Below the pieces are notes generated by a model, which was not told where the DNA came from, made no database searches, and saw nothing but the letters and a program-made list of their open reading frames with translations. Positions 17,338 to 24,760 of a stretch of 64,000 nt of DNA are shown here, piece by piece (the first letter of the stretch is position 1; each line of letters opens with the position of its first letter). Source of the stretch: Anaerolineales bacterium HSG25 (lineage in GTDB: Bacteria > Chloroflexota > Anaerolineae > 4572-78 > J111); assembly GCA_030377865.1 (NCBI GenBank), contig JAUCGA010000005.1, forward strand, positions 46,789-110,788, in the 5' to 3' direction. Position numbers and translations under genes: made by a program.

Positions 17338-17594
17338 GTAAATATTCACAGAAGTTTATCATTTCAACATGGATAAAACAATATCTGACAGGATTAACAG
17401 GATTGACAGGATTAAAGGCAAAAAATCCTGTCAATTCTGTTAATCCTGTCGAAAAATGCTTTTGGTTTTATCAACATGTCAGGTTATGAATGAAACGACA
17501 AACTTTTGTATTCAGTGAACTTGCCAGAAAGAGCATCAGAAACCCGATTTCTTTGAGGAATCGGGTTTCTAGAGCTACTTTACTGAACTTTTAC
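17338..17594 (+). mobile_element. R91 element split by an R155 insertion
   Basis: Pieces 17338-17348 (11 bp) and 17515-17594 (80 bp) together make exactly 91 bp. The joined element is flanked by perfect 8-bp duplications GATGAATC at 17330-17337 and 17595-17602. Confidence 0.93.
17349..17508. mobile_element. R155 element (160 bp) inside an R91 element
   Basis: Ends CAGAAGTTTATCATTTCA and, reversed, CAAAAGTTTGTCGTTTCA. Interior is ACAGGATTAACAGGATTGAC against its complement, forming a long hairpin. TATTCA is duplicated at 17343-17348 and 17509-17514. Confidence 0.88.
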
Positions 17595-17621
17595 GATGAA
17601 TCACGTTTCACAATTTACATT

Positions 17622-18968
17622 TTATCCCCGAATAACAGCTAAAATCTGGTCACGTTTTTCTTCCATCAACACTTTTGATTTGGCTTCCAGATTCAAGCGC
17701 AGTAGTGGCTCGGTGTTGGAGGCCCGAACGTTAAAGTGCCAATCATCGTAGGTGACAGAGACTCCGTCCAACCATTCGATTTTACCATCCTTAAACATCT
17801 CGGCCAATTGGTTCATCTTATCTTTAGGTTCGCCATCGATACGGCTGTTAATCTCACCAGAGATGAAATATTTGGCTTCTAACTCGCCCAACAGTTGCGA
17901 CAGTTTGACCTTACGTTTGGACAACATCTCTAAGATAACGAGGGACGGCACGATACCGGAATCGGCAAAGTAGAAATCCTTAAAGTAGTAATGTCCGCTG
18001 ACTTCACCGGCAAAGATGGCGTTCTCTTTATCCATGCGAGCTTTGATAAAGGCATGACCAACTCGTTCGATGAGGGGAGTCCCACCGGCGGCAGTGACGA
18101 GGTCGGGCACTGACCATGAGGCTCGCACATCATACAACACCTTAGAGTTAGGGTACTTTTCAAGCAGATACTCACCCATCAGGGCGGTCATAAAGTCACC
18201 GGCGATAAACTCGCCGCGGTCATCAATGGTAAAGAAACGGTCGCCGTCGCCGTCAAAGGCAAAGCCGACATCCGCCCCTTCTGCTGATACACGGGCCTGT
18301 AGTTCGGCTCGATTCTCTTCTTGCAGTGGGTCAAGGCCGTGATTGGGTAAGCTACCATCCGGCTCAAAATACATCGGTTCCAGTTCAATCGAGGGCAATC
18401 GATCGTACACTCGCTTCATAATCGGCCCGACCATGCCGTTACCAGTGTCGGCAATCACTTTCAGATTCGCCAGATTCGCCACATCAACCAAACTTAATAC
18501 CTTCTCGATAAACTCTTCGCTCAGGTCAATCTCTTTCATGGTGCCTTTGCGGGTTGGGGTATCGAAATCATCGTTTTCGACGATGCGTCGCAAATCTTGA
18601 ATCCCTTCATTGCCGCTCAATAGTTGAGGCATTTTTTTGACCATCTTCATGCCGCTATATTGAGGCGGATTGTGCGAGGCAGTGACCATAATTCCGGCAT
18701 GGCCGAGGATCGCACAGGCATAATAGTACTGGTCGGTGCTGACCATGCCCACGTTAATCACATTCGCTCCCTGATGCATTAAACCGTTGGTGATGGCCTC
18801 GAACATTTTTGGTCCCGAAAGCCGCATGTCTCGCCCGACTACAACTGTGTCAACTTTAAGAAAACTGGCGAAGGCCCGCCCGATGGCGTAGCCCACCTCT
18901 TCATTTAACTGCTCTGGATAGACCCCTCGAATATCATACGCTTTAAAAATCCCTGCATTTACTTCCAT
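17622..18968 (-). CDS. manB: Phosphomannomutase/phosphoglucomutase
   Basis: A 448-residue alpha-D-phosphohexomutase that interconverts mannose (or glucose) 1- and 6-phosphate to feed GDP-mannose and polysaccharide synthesis. Start is the ATG ending at 18968, with GAGGAG upstream; a longer frame continues into repeat DNA and is rejected. Motifs are complete: F-K-A-Y-D-I-R-G near residue 8-15, the phospho-Ser loop T-A-S-H-N-P with S98, the metal loop D-G-D-G-D-R near 240, the sugar-specificity loop G-E-V-S-G-H near 320 and the phosphate-binding S-N-T-E-P-L-L-R near 415. G-E-V-S-G-H leaves both mannose and glucose possible. It is cytoplasmic and monocistronic here. Its upstream gap contains a truncated R155 copy. 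Confidence 0.93.
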   Translation of the reverse strand: MEVNAGIFKAYDIRGVYPEQLNEEVGYAIGRAFASFLKVDTVVVGRDMRLSGPKMFEAITNGLMHQGANVINVGMVSTDQYYYACAILGHAGIMVTASHNPPQYSGMKMVKKMPQLLSGNEGIQDLRRIVENDDFDTPTRKGTMKEIDLSEEFIEKVLSLVDVANLANLKVIADTGNGMVGPIMKRVYDRLPSIELEPMYFEPDGSLPNHGLDPLQEENRAELQARVSAEGADVGFAFDGDGDRFFTIDDRGEFIAGDFMTALMGEYLLEKYPNSKVLYDVRASWSVPDLVTAAGGTPLIERVGHAFIKARMDKENAIFAGEVSGHYYFKDFYFADSGIVPSLVILEMLSKRKVKLSQLLGELEAKYFISGEINSRIDGEPKDKMNQLAEMFKDGKIEWLDGVSVTYDDWHFNVRASNTEPLLRLNLEAKSKVLMEEKRDQILAVIRG

Positions 18969-19005
18969 GATTATCTCCTCTATAGTTATATAATTTAAGT
19001 TACTA

Positions 19006-19298
19006 AAAGCATTTTTCAACAGGATTAACAAGATTAACAGGATTTTTTTGCTTGTAATCCTATCAGGCGCATGGAGCCGTTGGGGAGAACAACGAATGGG
19101 AGGAAAAACGAATGATTGACCAATTTCAAACCATTACTCGCTGTTTGTATTTGGTCGATCATTACTCTTACAACGAAATTCGTTGTTCCCTAAATTCGAT
19201 GTCCTTTCCTTTCTCCCATCCAATTCATGCGCCCAATCCTATCAATCCCGTTAATCCTGTCAGATATTGTTTTAGTCATGTTGAAACGATAAACTTCG
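19006..19298. mobile_element. R155 copy, left-truncated and interrupted by RK
   Basis: AACAGGATTAACAAGATTAACAGG (as two shorter stretches) up to 19065 and ATCAATCCCGTTAATCCTGTC from about 19241 are the two arms of one R155 element. Joining them across the RK insertion restores the normal hairpin. The right end is GAAACGATAAACTTC; the left terminus is missing. Confidence 0.75.
19066..19234. mobile_element. RK element (169 bp) with perfect 10-bp target duplication
   Basis: Starts GGCGCATG and ends CATGCGCCC. Flanked by AATCCTATCA at 19056-19065 and 19235-19244. Further inside, partly inverted segments (GAACAACGAA, TTCGTTGTTC) are seen. No protein-coding frame is credible. Confidence 0.85.
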
Positions 19299-19405
19299 TT
19301 TCAATAATAACCGAAAGATACCATGATGGCAAGTACTCTAATCTTATAGAATCTATGGGCATACCTGCTATAATTTTTTAAGACGGTTTAATAAACGATT
19401 CAAAA

Positions 19406-19541
19406 GAGTTGCTCGGCAATAAAGGAGTGCAAAAGCATCTTGCTTTTGCCGGAGACAAGCATGCAAAAGCAAGATGCTTTTGCACTCCGCAGACCTCGAA
19501 TTTGAGTTTTTATGCGATGATAAGTTATTGCCGAACAACTC
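19406..19541 (+). mobile_element. R136 element in a repeat pile-up
   Basis: Exactly 136 bp. The loops are ATCTT and AAGAT, again complementary and different from copy 1. The right side has TA (19542-19543), the left has AA. TAAACGATTCA occurs on both sides (about 19392 and 19542). Confidence 0.85.
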
Positions 19542-19553
19542 TAAACGATTCAG

Positions 19554-19709
19554 GCAGTTCCAACGTTTAAAACCTCCCAAAACCGGCCCTGTGAATTCAT
19601 TCACAGGCTAATACGGGAAACCTGCTTAAGCAGGTTTTTCATTTAAGACGCTGAAGACGCTGATTTCAATCAGCGGGTTATTTGGGAGATTTATTTTTCT
19701 GGAACTGCT
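19554..19709. mobile_element. RE element
   Basis: Ends GGCAGTTCCAACG and, reversed, AGCAGTTCCAGAA, then CTCCCAAAA on both sides. Interior hairpins CCTGTGAATTCATTCACAGG, CCTGCTTAAGCAGG and GCTGATTTCAATCAGC. Confidence 0.7.
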
Positions 19710-19713
19710 CTAA

Positions 19714-19865
19714 CAAGAGTTTGTCGTTTCATTCATGACCTGATATTCTGATAAAATCAAAAGCATTTTTTGACAGGATTAACAGGATTGACAGGATTAC
19801 AAGTAAAAAAATCCTGTTAATCCTGTCAGATATTGTTTTAGTCATGTTGAAATGATAAACTTCTG
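19714..19865. mobile_element. R155 element (152 bp) with 8-bp target duplication
   Basis: Ends CAAGAGTTTGTCGTTTCA and, reversed, CAGAAGTTTATCATTTCA. Flanked by TGCTCTAA at 19706-19713 and 19866-19873, overlapping the end of the adjacent RE element, so it came after RE. Confidence 0.88.
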
Positions 19866-19913
19866 TGCTCTAATAAACGATTCAGCGTTTCAACGATTCT
19901 AGGAGATACCCTC

Positions 19914-22715
19914 ATGTTCAAAAAATCATTACCTGTTCACTTGAGCATACTGTTAGGTTTGCTCTTTGTTATGTTTTTAGGTCTGACCATACCGTTAACC
20001 TTGGCCGACAGTCCGATGACTGAACGCCCTGTTCGCCAAAGCAGTTATGTCGATATAAGGTTAGAAAAAATCGACATGACCTTTGGAGCTATCGTCCGTC
20101 CGGGGCAGGTGTTGACCTACATTTTGGCCTATAACAACTATGGAACTGTTACCGCCACCAATGTCGTTATGACCGAAACATTGCCAGAGTATACCAGTTT
20201 TAACGCCACGGTTAGCTCTGCGGGCTGGCAGGCCATATCTGGCACCAATCAATATATCATCAACCTTAACCCTCTGGCTCCGACAGATCATGTGGGTGGA
20301 TTTCGTATTTTTGTGGTGACGGTTGACCCAGCTACGCCCAACAATACTCGCATCCGCAACGAAGCGACCATCAGGCACAGCGACAGTAACCCCGAAATCA
20401 AACCGGCGGATAACACCGACTCCACCTCGCTGACGGTCGGCGATGTGTTAGATGTTCGGCTGAATAAAACGGCCAATCGAACCGAGAGCGCGGCCAGCGA
20501 CACCATTCAGTATAGTTTAGAGGTCGCTAATCGGGGCAACAAAACCGCCAGCGGAGTCATCATCACCGAGACCGTGCCAGCCTATACCGTGTTTAGTGCC
20601 ACAGCCAGCAGTACATGGTCGGGCTGTGTCGACGGGGCTATCAGTGGTACAGTCTGTACCTACAGCCTCCCGAATGACCTATCTGCCGGACAGACGCACA
20701 ACGCCACCTTTGCCGTCACCGTTATCGACCCGCTCCCCGCCGAGGCGACCCACATCACCAACACGGCTACCGTGGCCGATGATGGTTCGCAGGAAGCCGA
20801 CATCGAGCCGAGCAATAATCGGGACATAGTTATCATCCCGTTACAGCACCCTACAATCATACCTGAAATCGACTTGGGGCTGACCAAAAATGACCTACTC
20901 GACACCGTCACCCCCGGCCAGATTCTAACCTACAGTATCCTCTATTTTAATACCGGCGAGGTTCCAGCCAACGGCGTGGTCATCACCGAAACGCTCCCCG
21001 CCCACACCCAATTTGTCGGCCCGGCAACATGGCAACCGATTAGTGGCACGCAGGCGTATCGGTATGAGGTCGGTACGCTCATCAATAATGCCACCAGTTT
21101 TGACACCATTACCTTTGTAGTACAGGTTGAGGAGCGCCTTGCCAGCGACATCAGCATGATAACCAACACCGCCCAAATTGGTTATGACGGTTTGGAGAGT
21201 ATCGAGCCGAATTTGACGAACAATCATGTCACCGAAACGACGGTCATCACTAGTAGTCCGGTGGTAACAGTAACCTCCAGCGGCCCTGATTTACATCTGC
21301 TTAAGGTTGATGGTGGGGTAACGGCTCAACCGGGCAGTCAGGTTACGTATGGCTTGGTTTACGCCAACAACGGATCCAGGCCCGCCAGCGGCATTTATCT
21401 GACGGAACTGCTTCCGGCGCACACCGTTTTTGTCAGCGGGACACCGGGCTGGCAACAGGTCGGAGCCACCAATCAATATGTTTATGAAGTTGGCGATTTG
21501 GATGTGGGCGAGATTGGTATCAAGCCGATTACCATCAGCATGCGAGTGGAACATAGTTTGCCGATCACCGTCGCCACACTCGAAAACATCGCCCTAATTG
21601 CAGACGATGGTCAGCATGGCCCTGACGAAAATCTAGCTGATAACCTTTCGACCACCAGTACGCCGATTATCAACACCAACCTGCCCGATTTGTACATCTT
21701 AAAAGAGGATGACGGTGTGGTCGCTGAGCCGGGCGAGGTGGTTGGCTATCGACTGACCTTTTTTAACAACGGTGGACGAACGGCCAACAGTGTTATTTTG
21801 ACCGAAACCGTGCCCGCACATACGACCTTTCATATCACCGGCAGTTTACCCACCGAGTGGAGTTGTGCCGATGGCGCGCCCGCAGGCACGGTCTGTACCT
21901 ATCAGTATCCACGAGCCTTGCAAACCAATAACGATTTTGGCAGTGAGGTGTTTGCGGTACGGGTTGACGAAACTGTCGCCAGCACGGTCAAACAGATCGT
22001 TAATCGTGTTGACATCGCCGACTTAAACTATGATGATCCCACCCCGCTCGATAATCGCTCAAGTGTCGCGACCGATTTGGTTGTTCCGACGAGTGAGCCA
22101 ACCCCGACCGCCACACCAACACAAACGCCGTCTCGGATTGCCACCGCTTACCTACCCTTGCTGATGAAGAGTCCGGCTCAACGGCCTGATTTAGTGGTGC
22201 AGGAGGTTTATATAACCGACACCTCGCCGAGTGTGGGGCAATCGCTAATTGTAGAGGTCACGATAGAAAACTCGGGCGGGCCAGTAGAGGCCGATTCAAT
22301 TTGGGTTGACCTGTATATTGCCCGACAGCCGATTGAGCCAGCGGTCAACCGCAACTGGGAACAAGGATTCGACGTGCCCGACACCCCGTTTGGCAGTCGA
22401 GTAGTGCCACATGGCATCGCTTGGCGGCTGTATGATGTCGGCTCTGATGAACGCCTAACCCTGTCGAACCTTAATCCGAACGACCCCCACGACTCCTCCA
22501 GCAACTACAGTAATTTTATTCCGCATGGTCTCAAACAGTGGCCCCAAACCGTACATGGCGAACCTGTCAATAACTATTTCCGGCAATCTGGCACCTATTA
22601 TTTATATGTGTTAGTCGATTCGTTTGCCTTGTCGGGCGATTCTGATGGTACTGCTGTGGAGAGTAACGAGGAGAATAACCTGTTTGGCCCACTGATGGTT
22701 GTGGTGGAGTGGTAA
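19914..22715 (+). CDS. Secreted DUF11-repeat protein with C-terminal CARDB-like domain
   Basis: A 933-residue exported protein. The signal peptide spans about 1-31 (hydrophobic 10-30, cut near L-A-D). Five DUF11-type beta domains follow (about 45-165, 180-300, 320-435, 455-570, 580-695), each with the pattern L-x-K, then G-x-x-x-x-Y-x-L-x-x-x-N-x-G, then T-E-T-x-P-x-x-T. After a Thr/Pro linker near 705-725 comes I-A-T-A-Y-L-P-L-L-M-K, then a C-terminal region (about 735-933) that starts like a CARDB domain (P-D-L-V-V-Q-E-V-Y). It is likely a cell-surface stalk or adhesin. AGGAGA precedes the ATG. The present stop codon TAA comes from an R91 insertion; before it, the reading frame would have ended one codon earlier at TGA. 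Confidence 0.85.
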   Translation: MFKKSLPVHLSILLGLLFVMFLGLTIPLTLADSPMTERPVRQSSYVDIRLEKIDMTFGAIVRPGQVLTYILAYNNYGTVTATNVVMTETLPEYTSFNATVSSAGWQAISGTNQYIINLNPLAPTDHVGGFRIFVVTVDPATPNNTRIRNEATIRHSDSNPEIKPADNTDSTSLTVGDVLDVRLNKTANRTESAASDTIQYSLEVANRGNKTASGVIITETVPAYTVFSATASSTWSGCVDGAISGTVCTYSLPNDLSAGQTHNATFAVTVIDPLPAEATHITNTATVADDGSQEADIEPSNNRDIVIIPLQHPTIIPEIDLGLTKNDLLDTVTPGQILTYSILYFNTGEVPANGVVITETLPAHTQFVGPATWQPISGTQAYRYEVGTLINNATSFDTITFVVQVEERLASDISMITNTAQIGYDGLESIEPNLTNNHVTETTVITSSPVVTVTSSGPDLHLLKVDGGVTAQPGSQVTYGLVYANNGSRPASGIYLTELLPAHTVFVSGTPGWQQVGATNQYVYEVGDLDVGEIGIKPITISMRVEHSLPITVATLENIALIADDGQHGPDENLADNLSTTSTPIINTNLPDLYILKEDDGVVAEPGEVVGYRLTFFNNGGRTANSVILTETVPAHTTFHITGSLPTEWSCADGAPAGTVCTYQYPRALQTNNDFGSEVFAVRVDETVASTVKQIVNRVDIADLNYDDPTPLDNRSSVATDLVVPTSEPTPTATPTQTPSRIATAYLPLLMKSPAQRPDLVVQEVYITDTSPSVGQSLIVEVTIENSGGPVEADSIWVDLYIARQPIEPAVNRNWEQGFDVPDTPFGSRVVPHGIAWRLYDVGSDERLTLSNLNPNDPHDSSSNYSNFIPHGLKQWPQTVHGEPVNNYFRQSGTYYLYVLVDSFALSGDSDGTAVESNEENNLFGPLMVVVEW

Positions 22716-22802
22716 ATATTCAGTGAACTCGCCAGAAAGAGTATCAGAAACCCGATTTCTCAAAGAAATCGGGTTTCTAGAGCTACTTTACTGAATTTTT
22801 AC
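22712..22802 (+). mobile_element. R91 element at the stop codon of the DUF11 gene
   Basis: Exactly 91 bp with perfect 8-bp duplications GTGGAGTG at 22704-22711 and 22803-22810. The element's first bases GTAAAT supply the TAA at 22713-22715. Confidence 0.93.
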
Positions 22803-22814
22803 GTGGAGTGACTG

Positions 22815-22957
22815 TTTGATTGTTGCGGATATTTATTCATCCGGCACGGTATCCGTCTACGGAGGGGTGTTGTGGATGAATATCCGCCCGCGCTCCAACC
22901 GGAACACGGGCTTTGATAAGCCGGATAGGAGGAAGGCGTTACCGCCTTCCTCCTATT
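22815..22957. repeat. Hairpin-rich intergenic sequence
   Basis: Contains GCGGATATTTATTCATCC with a near-complement at about 22872-22887, and a perfect 14-bp hairpin ATAGGAGGAAGGCG (22925-22938) / CGCCTTCCTCCTAT (22943-22956). The latter may act as a terminator without a T-run; family unknown. Confidence 0.5.
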
Positions 22958-22958
22958 A

Positions 22959-23067
22959 GTAATGAGCATTAATTAACTTGTGCAGTTGGCGCGTCGGCTT
23001 CCAGCCGACATGCTGGCTGGAAGCCAGCGCTCCCAGTCCAACGCGTAATTTATTTAATCCCGATTCC
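22959..23067 (-). mobile_element. RG element (109 bp) at the stop codon of the Uma2 gene
   Basis: TA at 22957-22958 and 23068-23069. Reading on the minus strand it begins GGAATCGGG right after TA of the Uma2 stop codon. The core has hairpins GTCGGCT-TCC-AGCCGAC and GCTGGCT-GGA-AGCCAGC, with complementary loops. Confidence 0.8.
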
Positions 23068-24023
23068 TAGCGTTCAATACTATCTGGGTCGATACCCAAT
23101 TCACGCAGTTTGACAGTTAGCTTCTCAGCTCGACGATTGGCCTGCTCTTTGGCCTGTCGTTCTTGTTCGGTTTGGAGTTGGGCTTGCTTTGCTCGACGAT
23201 TGGCCTGCTCTTTAGCCTGTCGTTCTTGTTCGGTTTGGAGTTGGGCTTGCTTTGCTCGACGATTGGCCTGCTCTTTGGCCTGTCGTTCTTGTTCGGTTTG
23301 GAATTGGGCTTGCTTTGCTCGACGATTGGCCTGCTCTTTGGCCTGCCGTTCCCGTTCCTCAGCTTCCTGTTTGTTCAACAGTAACCGTCCATGCTTATTA
23401 TAAAATCGTAACCAATAGGTATTGTACTCGTCAAATACCCCTTTTTGTACGCCTAGCCATAACCCCAACTCTTCACACCATAGCCAACCTTTGCTATTGG
23501 GTTGTAACTCTACATACACACCTCTCTGCAATCGCCAGCCGGTTAGCTTTGTTTGCTCTGGATCATAAACAAAATAATCATTCACCTTCAATATCTGCTC
23601 ATATTGATCCTTCTTCTCTCCATAATCCATCTCTCTGGTGCTACTTGAACTCAATTCTATCACAACATTCGGTGCCCGAAAATTCTCATCCCATATCACC
23701 CAAGATTTCCGAGATGGGTCAGGGTCTACATCCTTGACCACGAAGAAATCTGGCCCTCGAAAGTTGTGTGTCTTCACCTGGTTTGGGGCGAAGTAGACAA
23801 ACATGTTGCCTCCAACGAATGAATGTTTGCTCCCTTCCCAAGAGGTGCCGATTATCTCGATAAGTTGCGACATGGCTTGTCGATGCCAATTAGTTTCCAA
23901 AACTTCATCATCCTCATAAGGCAATGTATCATAAACCCGTTGTTTTGGAGCGACAACAGGGTTGACCGGTTTGGTCTGTCGCCATAGAGGTCTTTGTTCT
24001 AAGACGACTGTTTGAACTGCCAT
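23067..24023 (-). CDS. Uma2-family putative nuclease with repetitive coiled-coil tail
   Basis: A 318-residue protein. Residues about 40-190 form a Uma2 (DUF820) domain of the PD-(D/E)XK fold: G-P-D-F-F-V-V near 90, P-N-V-V-I-E-L-S near 125-132 and the Lys-containing D-Y-G-E-K-K-D-Q-Y. The function of Uma2 proteins is unproven; many copies per genome are normal in Chloroflexota and cyanobacteria. The tail (about 215-300) consists of four near-identical 21-residue units (R-Q-A-K-E-Q-A-N-R-R-A-K-Q-A-Q), encoded by 63-bp tandem repeats, predicted as a charged coiled coil. The repeat number could vary by slippage. GGAGGT precedes the ATG. The stop codon TAG overlaps an RG element. Confidence 0.85.
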   Translation of the reverse strand: MAVQTVVLEQRPLWRQTKPVNPVVAPKQRVYDTLPYEDDEVLETNWHRQAMSQLIEIIGTSWEGSKHSFVGGNMFVYFAPNQVKTHNFRGPDFFVVKDVDPDPSRKSWVIWDENFRAPNVVIELSSSSTREMDYGEKKDQYEQILKVNDYFVYDPEQTKLTGWRLQRGVYVELQPNSKGWLWCEELGLWLGVQKGVFDEYNTYWLRFYNKHGRLLLNKQEAEERERQAKEQANRRAKQAQFQTEQERQAKEQANRRAKQAQLQTEQERQAKEQANRRAKQAQLQTEQERQAKEQANRRAEKLTVKLRELGIDPDSIER

Positions 24024-24263
24024 ATTTTACCTCCAGTTCTCAGAAAAAGTAATACGTCTCATTCTAACGGACAGACCCTAAAGGTTTTCCGACGCGAAGC
24101 TAGTACCTTTAGGGTTACGGCTTAACCCGCCCCATGATTCTATCTTTTTAGCCCAATTTGTCCAATATGCGAATGTGCGAATGTGCGAATAGCGAATATT
24201 TTTTCGCTCGTTGCGGAGATGTCTCCGCAACGCCTCTGATGGTACTGCTGTGGATTTGGGTAG
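24024..24263. other. Intergenic region with palindrome
   Basis: No gene seen. At about 24209-24232 CGTTGCGGAGA-TG-TCTCCGCAACG is a perfect palindrome, preceded by three GCGAATGT-type direct repeats. Positions 24235-24254 are identical over 20 bases to 22641-22660 in the DUF11 gene. Confidence 0.5.
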
Positions 24264-24292
24264 TTGTCCAAAGTGGTCGTATCGTCTACAAT
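24264..24292 (+). promoter_or_regulatory. Promoter of the 24314-26229 pair
   Basis: TTGTCC at 24264-24269, 17-nt spacer, TACAAT at 24287-24292. AAAGGA lies 9 nt before the ATG at 24314. Confidence 0.65.
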
Positions 24293-24313
24293 AGAACCAA
24301 AGGACATAACGTC

Positions 24314-24760
24314 ATGGAAAACAACCAACAAGCGATTGCCCAAGCCCTGCAAGCCCGAACACTAGAGGATTTAGTCATCTTGTGTTATGATGAGTTTCCG
24401 GCGATTTATGCCCAACTTGGGCCGAACACGCCTCCAGAGAGGCTGGCAGGTCTGATGTTGGCTCAGATACCACCGCCGCAGTTAGCAGAGAGGCTGGGGC
24501 TGGCTTTGGTAGCGCCCCCCAAACAAGGAGCAGTGACGATGGGTGACAAAAACGAATCACACATAAATATTGGATCAATGGGAGACATTAAAAATAGTCA
24601 ACTCGGGACTTTTGTCAATACGAACTTGGGTAACAAGGCTCCGTGGGCTATTGTCTTGGCTTTGTTTAGCTGTATGATTGCCTTTGTCACCTGTATCTCG
24701 GCTTGGCTAGTGGTGCCAGTGGGAGATTGGTTACGCTGGTTAGCGGAGATGGTACCATGA
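24314..24760 (+). CDS. Small protein: helical (EAD-like) N-domain, IGS motif, membrane anchor
   Basis: A 148-residue protein of unknown function. Start is the ATG at 24314, after a good promoter and AAAGGA; the frame is open further upstream but lacks support. Residues 1-60 form a helical module (A-L-Q-A-R-T-L-E-D-L-V-I-L-C-Y-D-E-F-P) that resembles effector-associated domains of bacterial conflict proteins; this similarity is by eye only. Residues 75-100 carry E-S-H-I-N-I-G-S-M-G-D-I-K-N-S-Q-L-G-T-F-V. A membrane segment follows at about 107-135. The next gene starts within its stop codon (ATGA) and begins with the same I-G-S-x-x-D-I-x-N-S-Q-x-G-T-F-V motif, so the two products probably work together. 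Confidence 0.6.
   Translation: MENNQQAIAQALQARTLEDLVILCYDEFPAIYAQLGPNTPPERLAGLMLAQIPPPQLAERLGLALVAPPKQGAVTMGDKNESHINIGSMGDIKNSQLGTFVNTNLGNKAPWAIVLALFSCMIAFVTCISAWLVVPVGDWLRWLAEMVP

Noticed and set aside
17294..17434. N-terminal extension of the EEP protein (N-P-V-N-P-V repeats)
   Set aside because: Encoded by an R155 hairpin and the R91 left end; the conserved EEP domain starts at the ATG ending at 17293.
19112..19381. 89-codon open frame
   Set aside because: Covers the RK element and an R155 arm; no ribosome binding site and no protein-like pattern.
20000..22715. Sortase (LPxTG) anchoring of the DUF11 proteins
   Set aside because: No LPxTG followed by a hydrophobic segment and basic tail is present at the C-termini.
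23110..23403. Plus-strand frames rich in Cys and Ser opposite the Uma2 tail
   Set aside because: They are the reverse strand of the 63-bp tandem repeats in the Uma2 gene.
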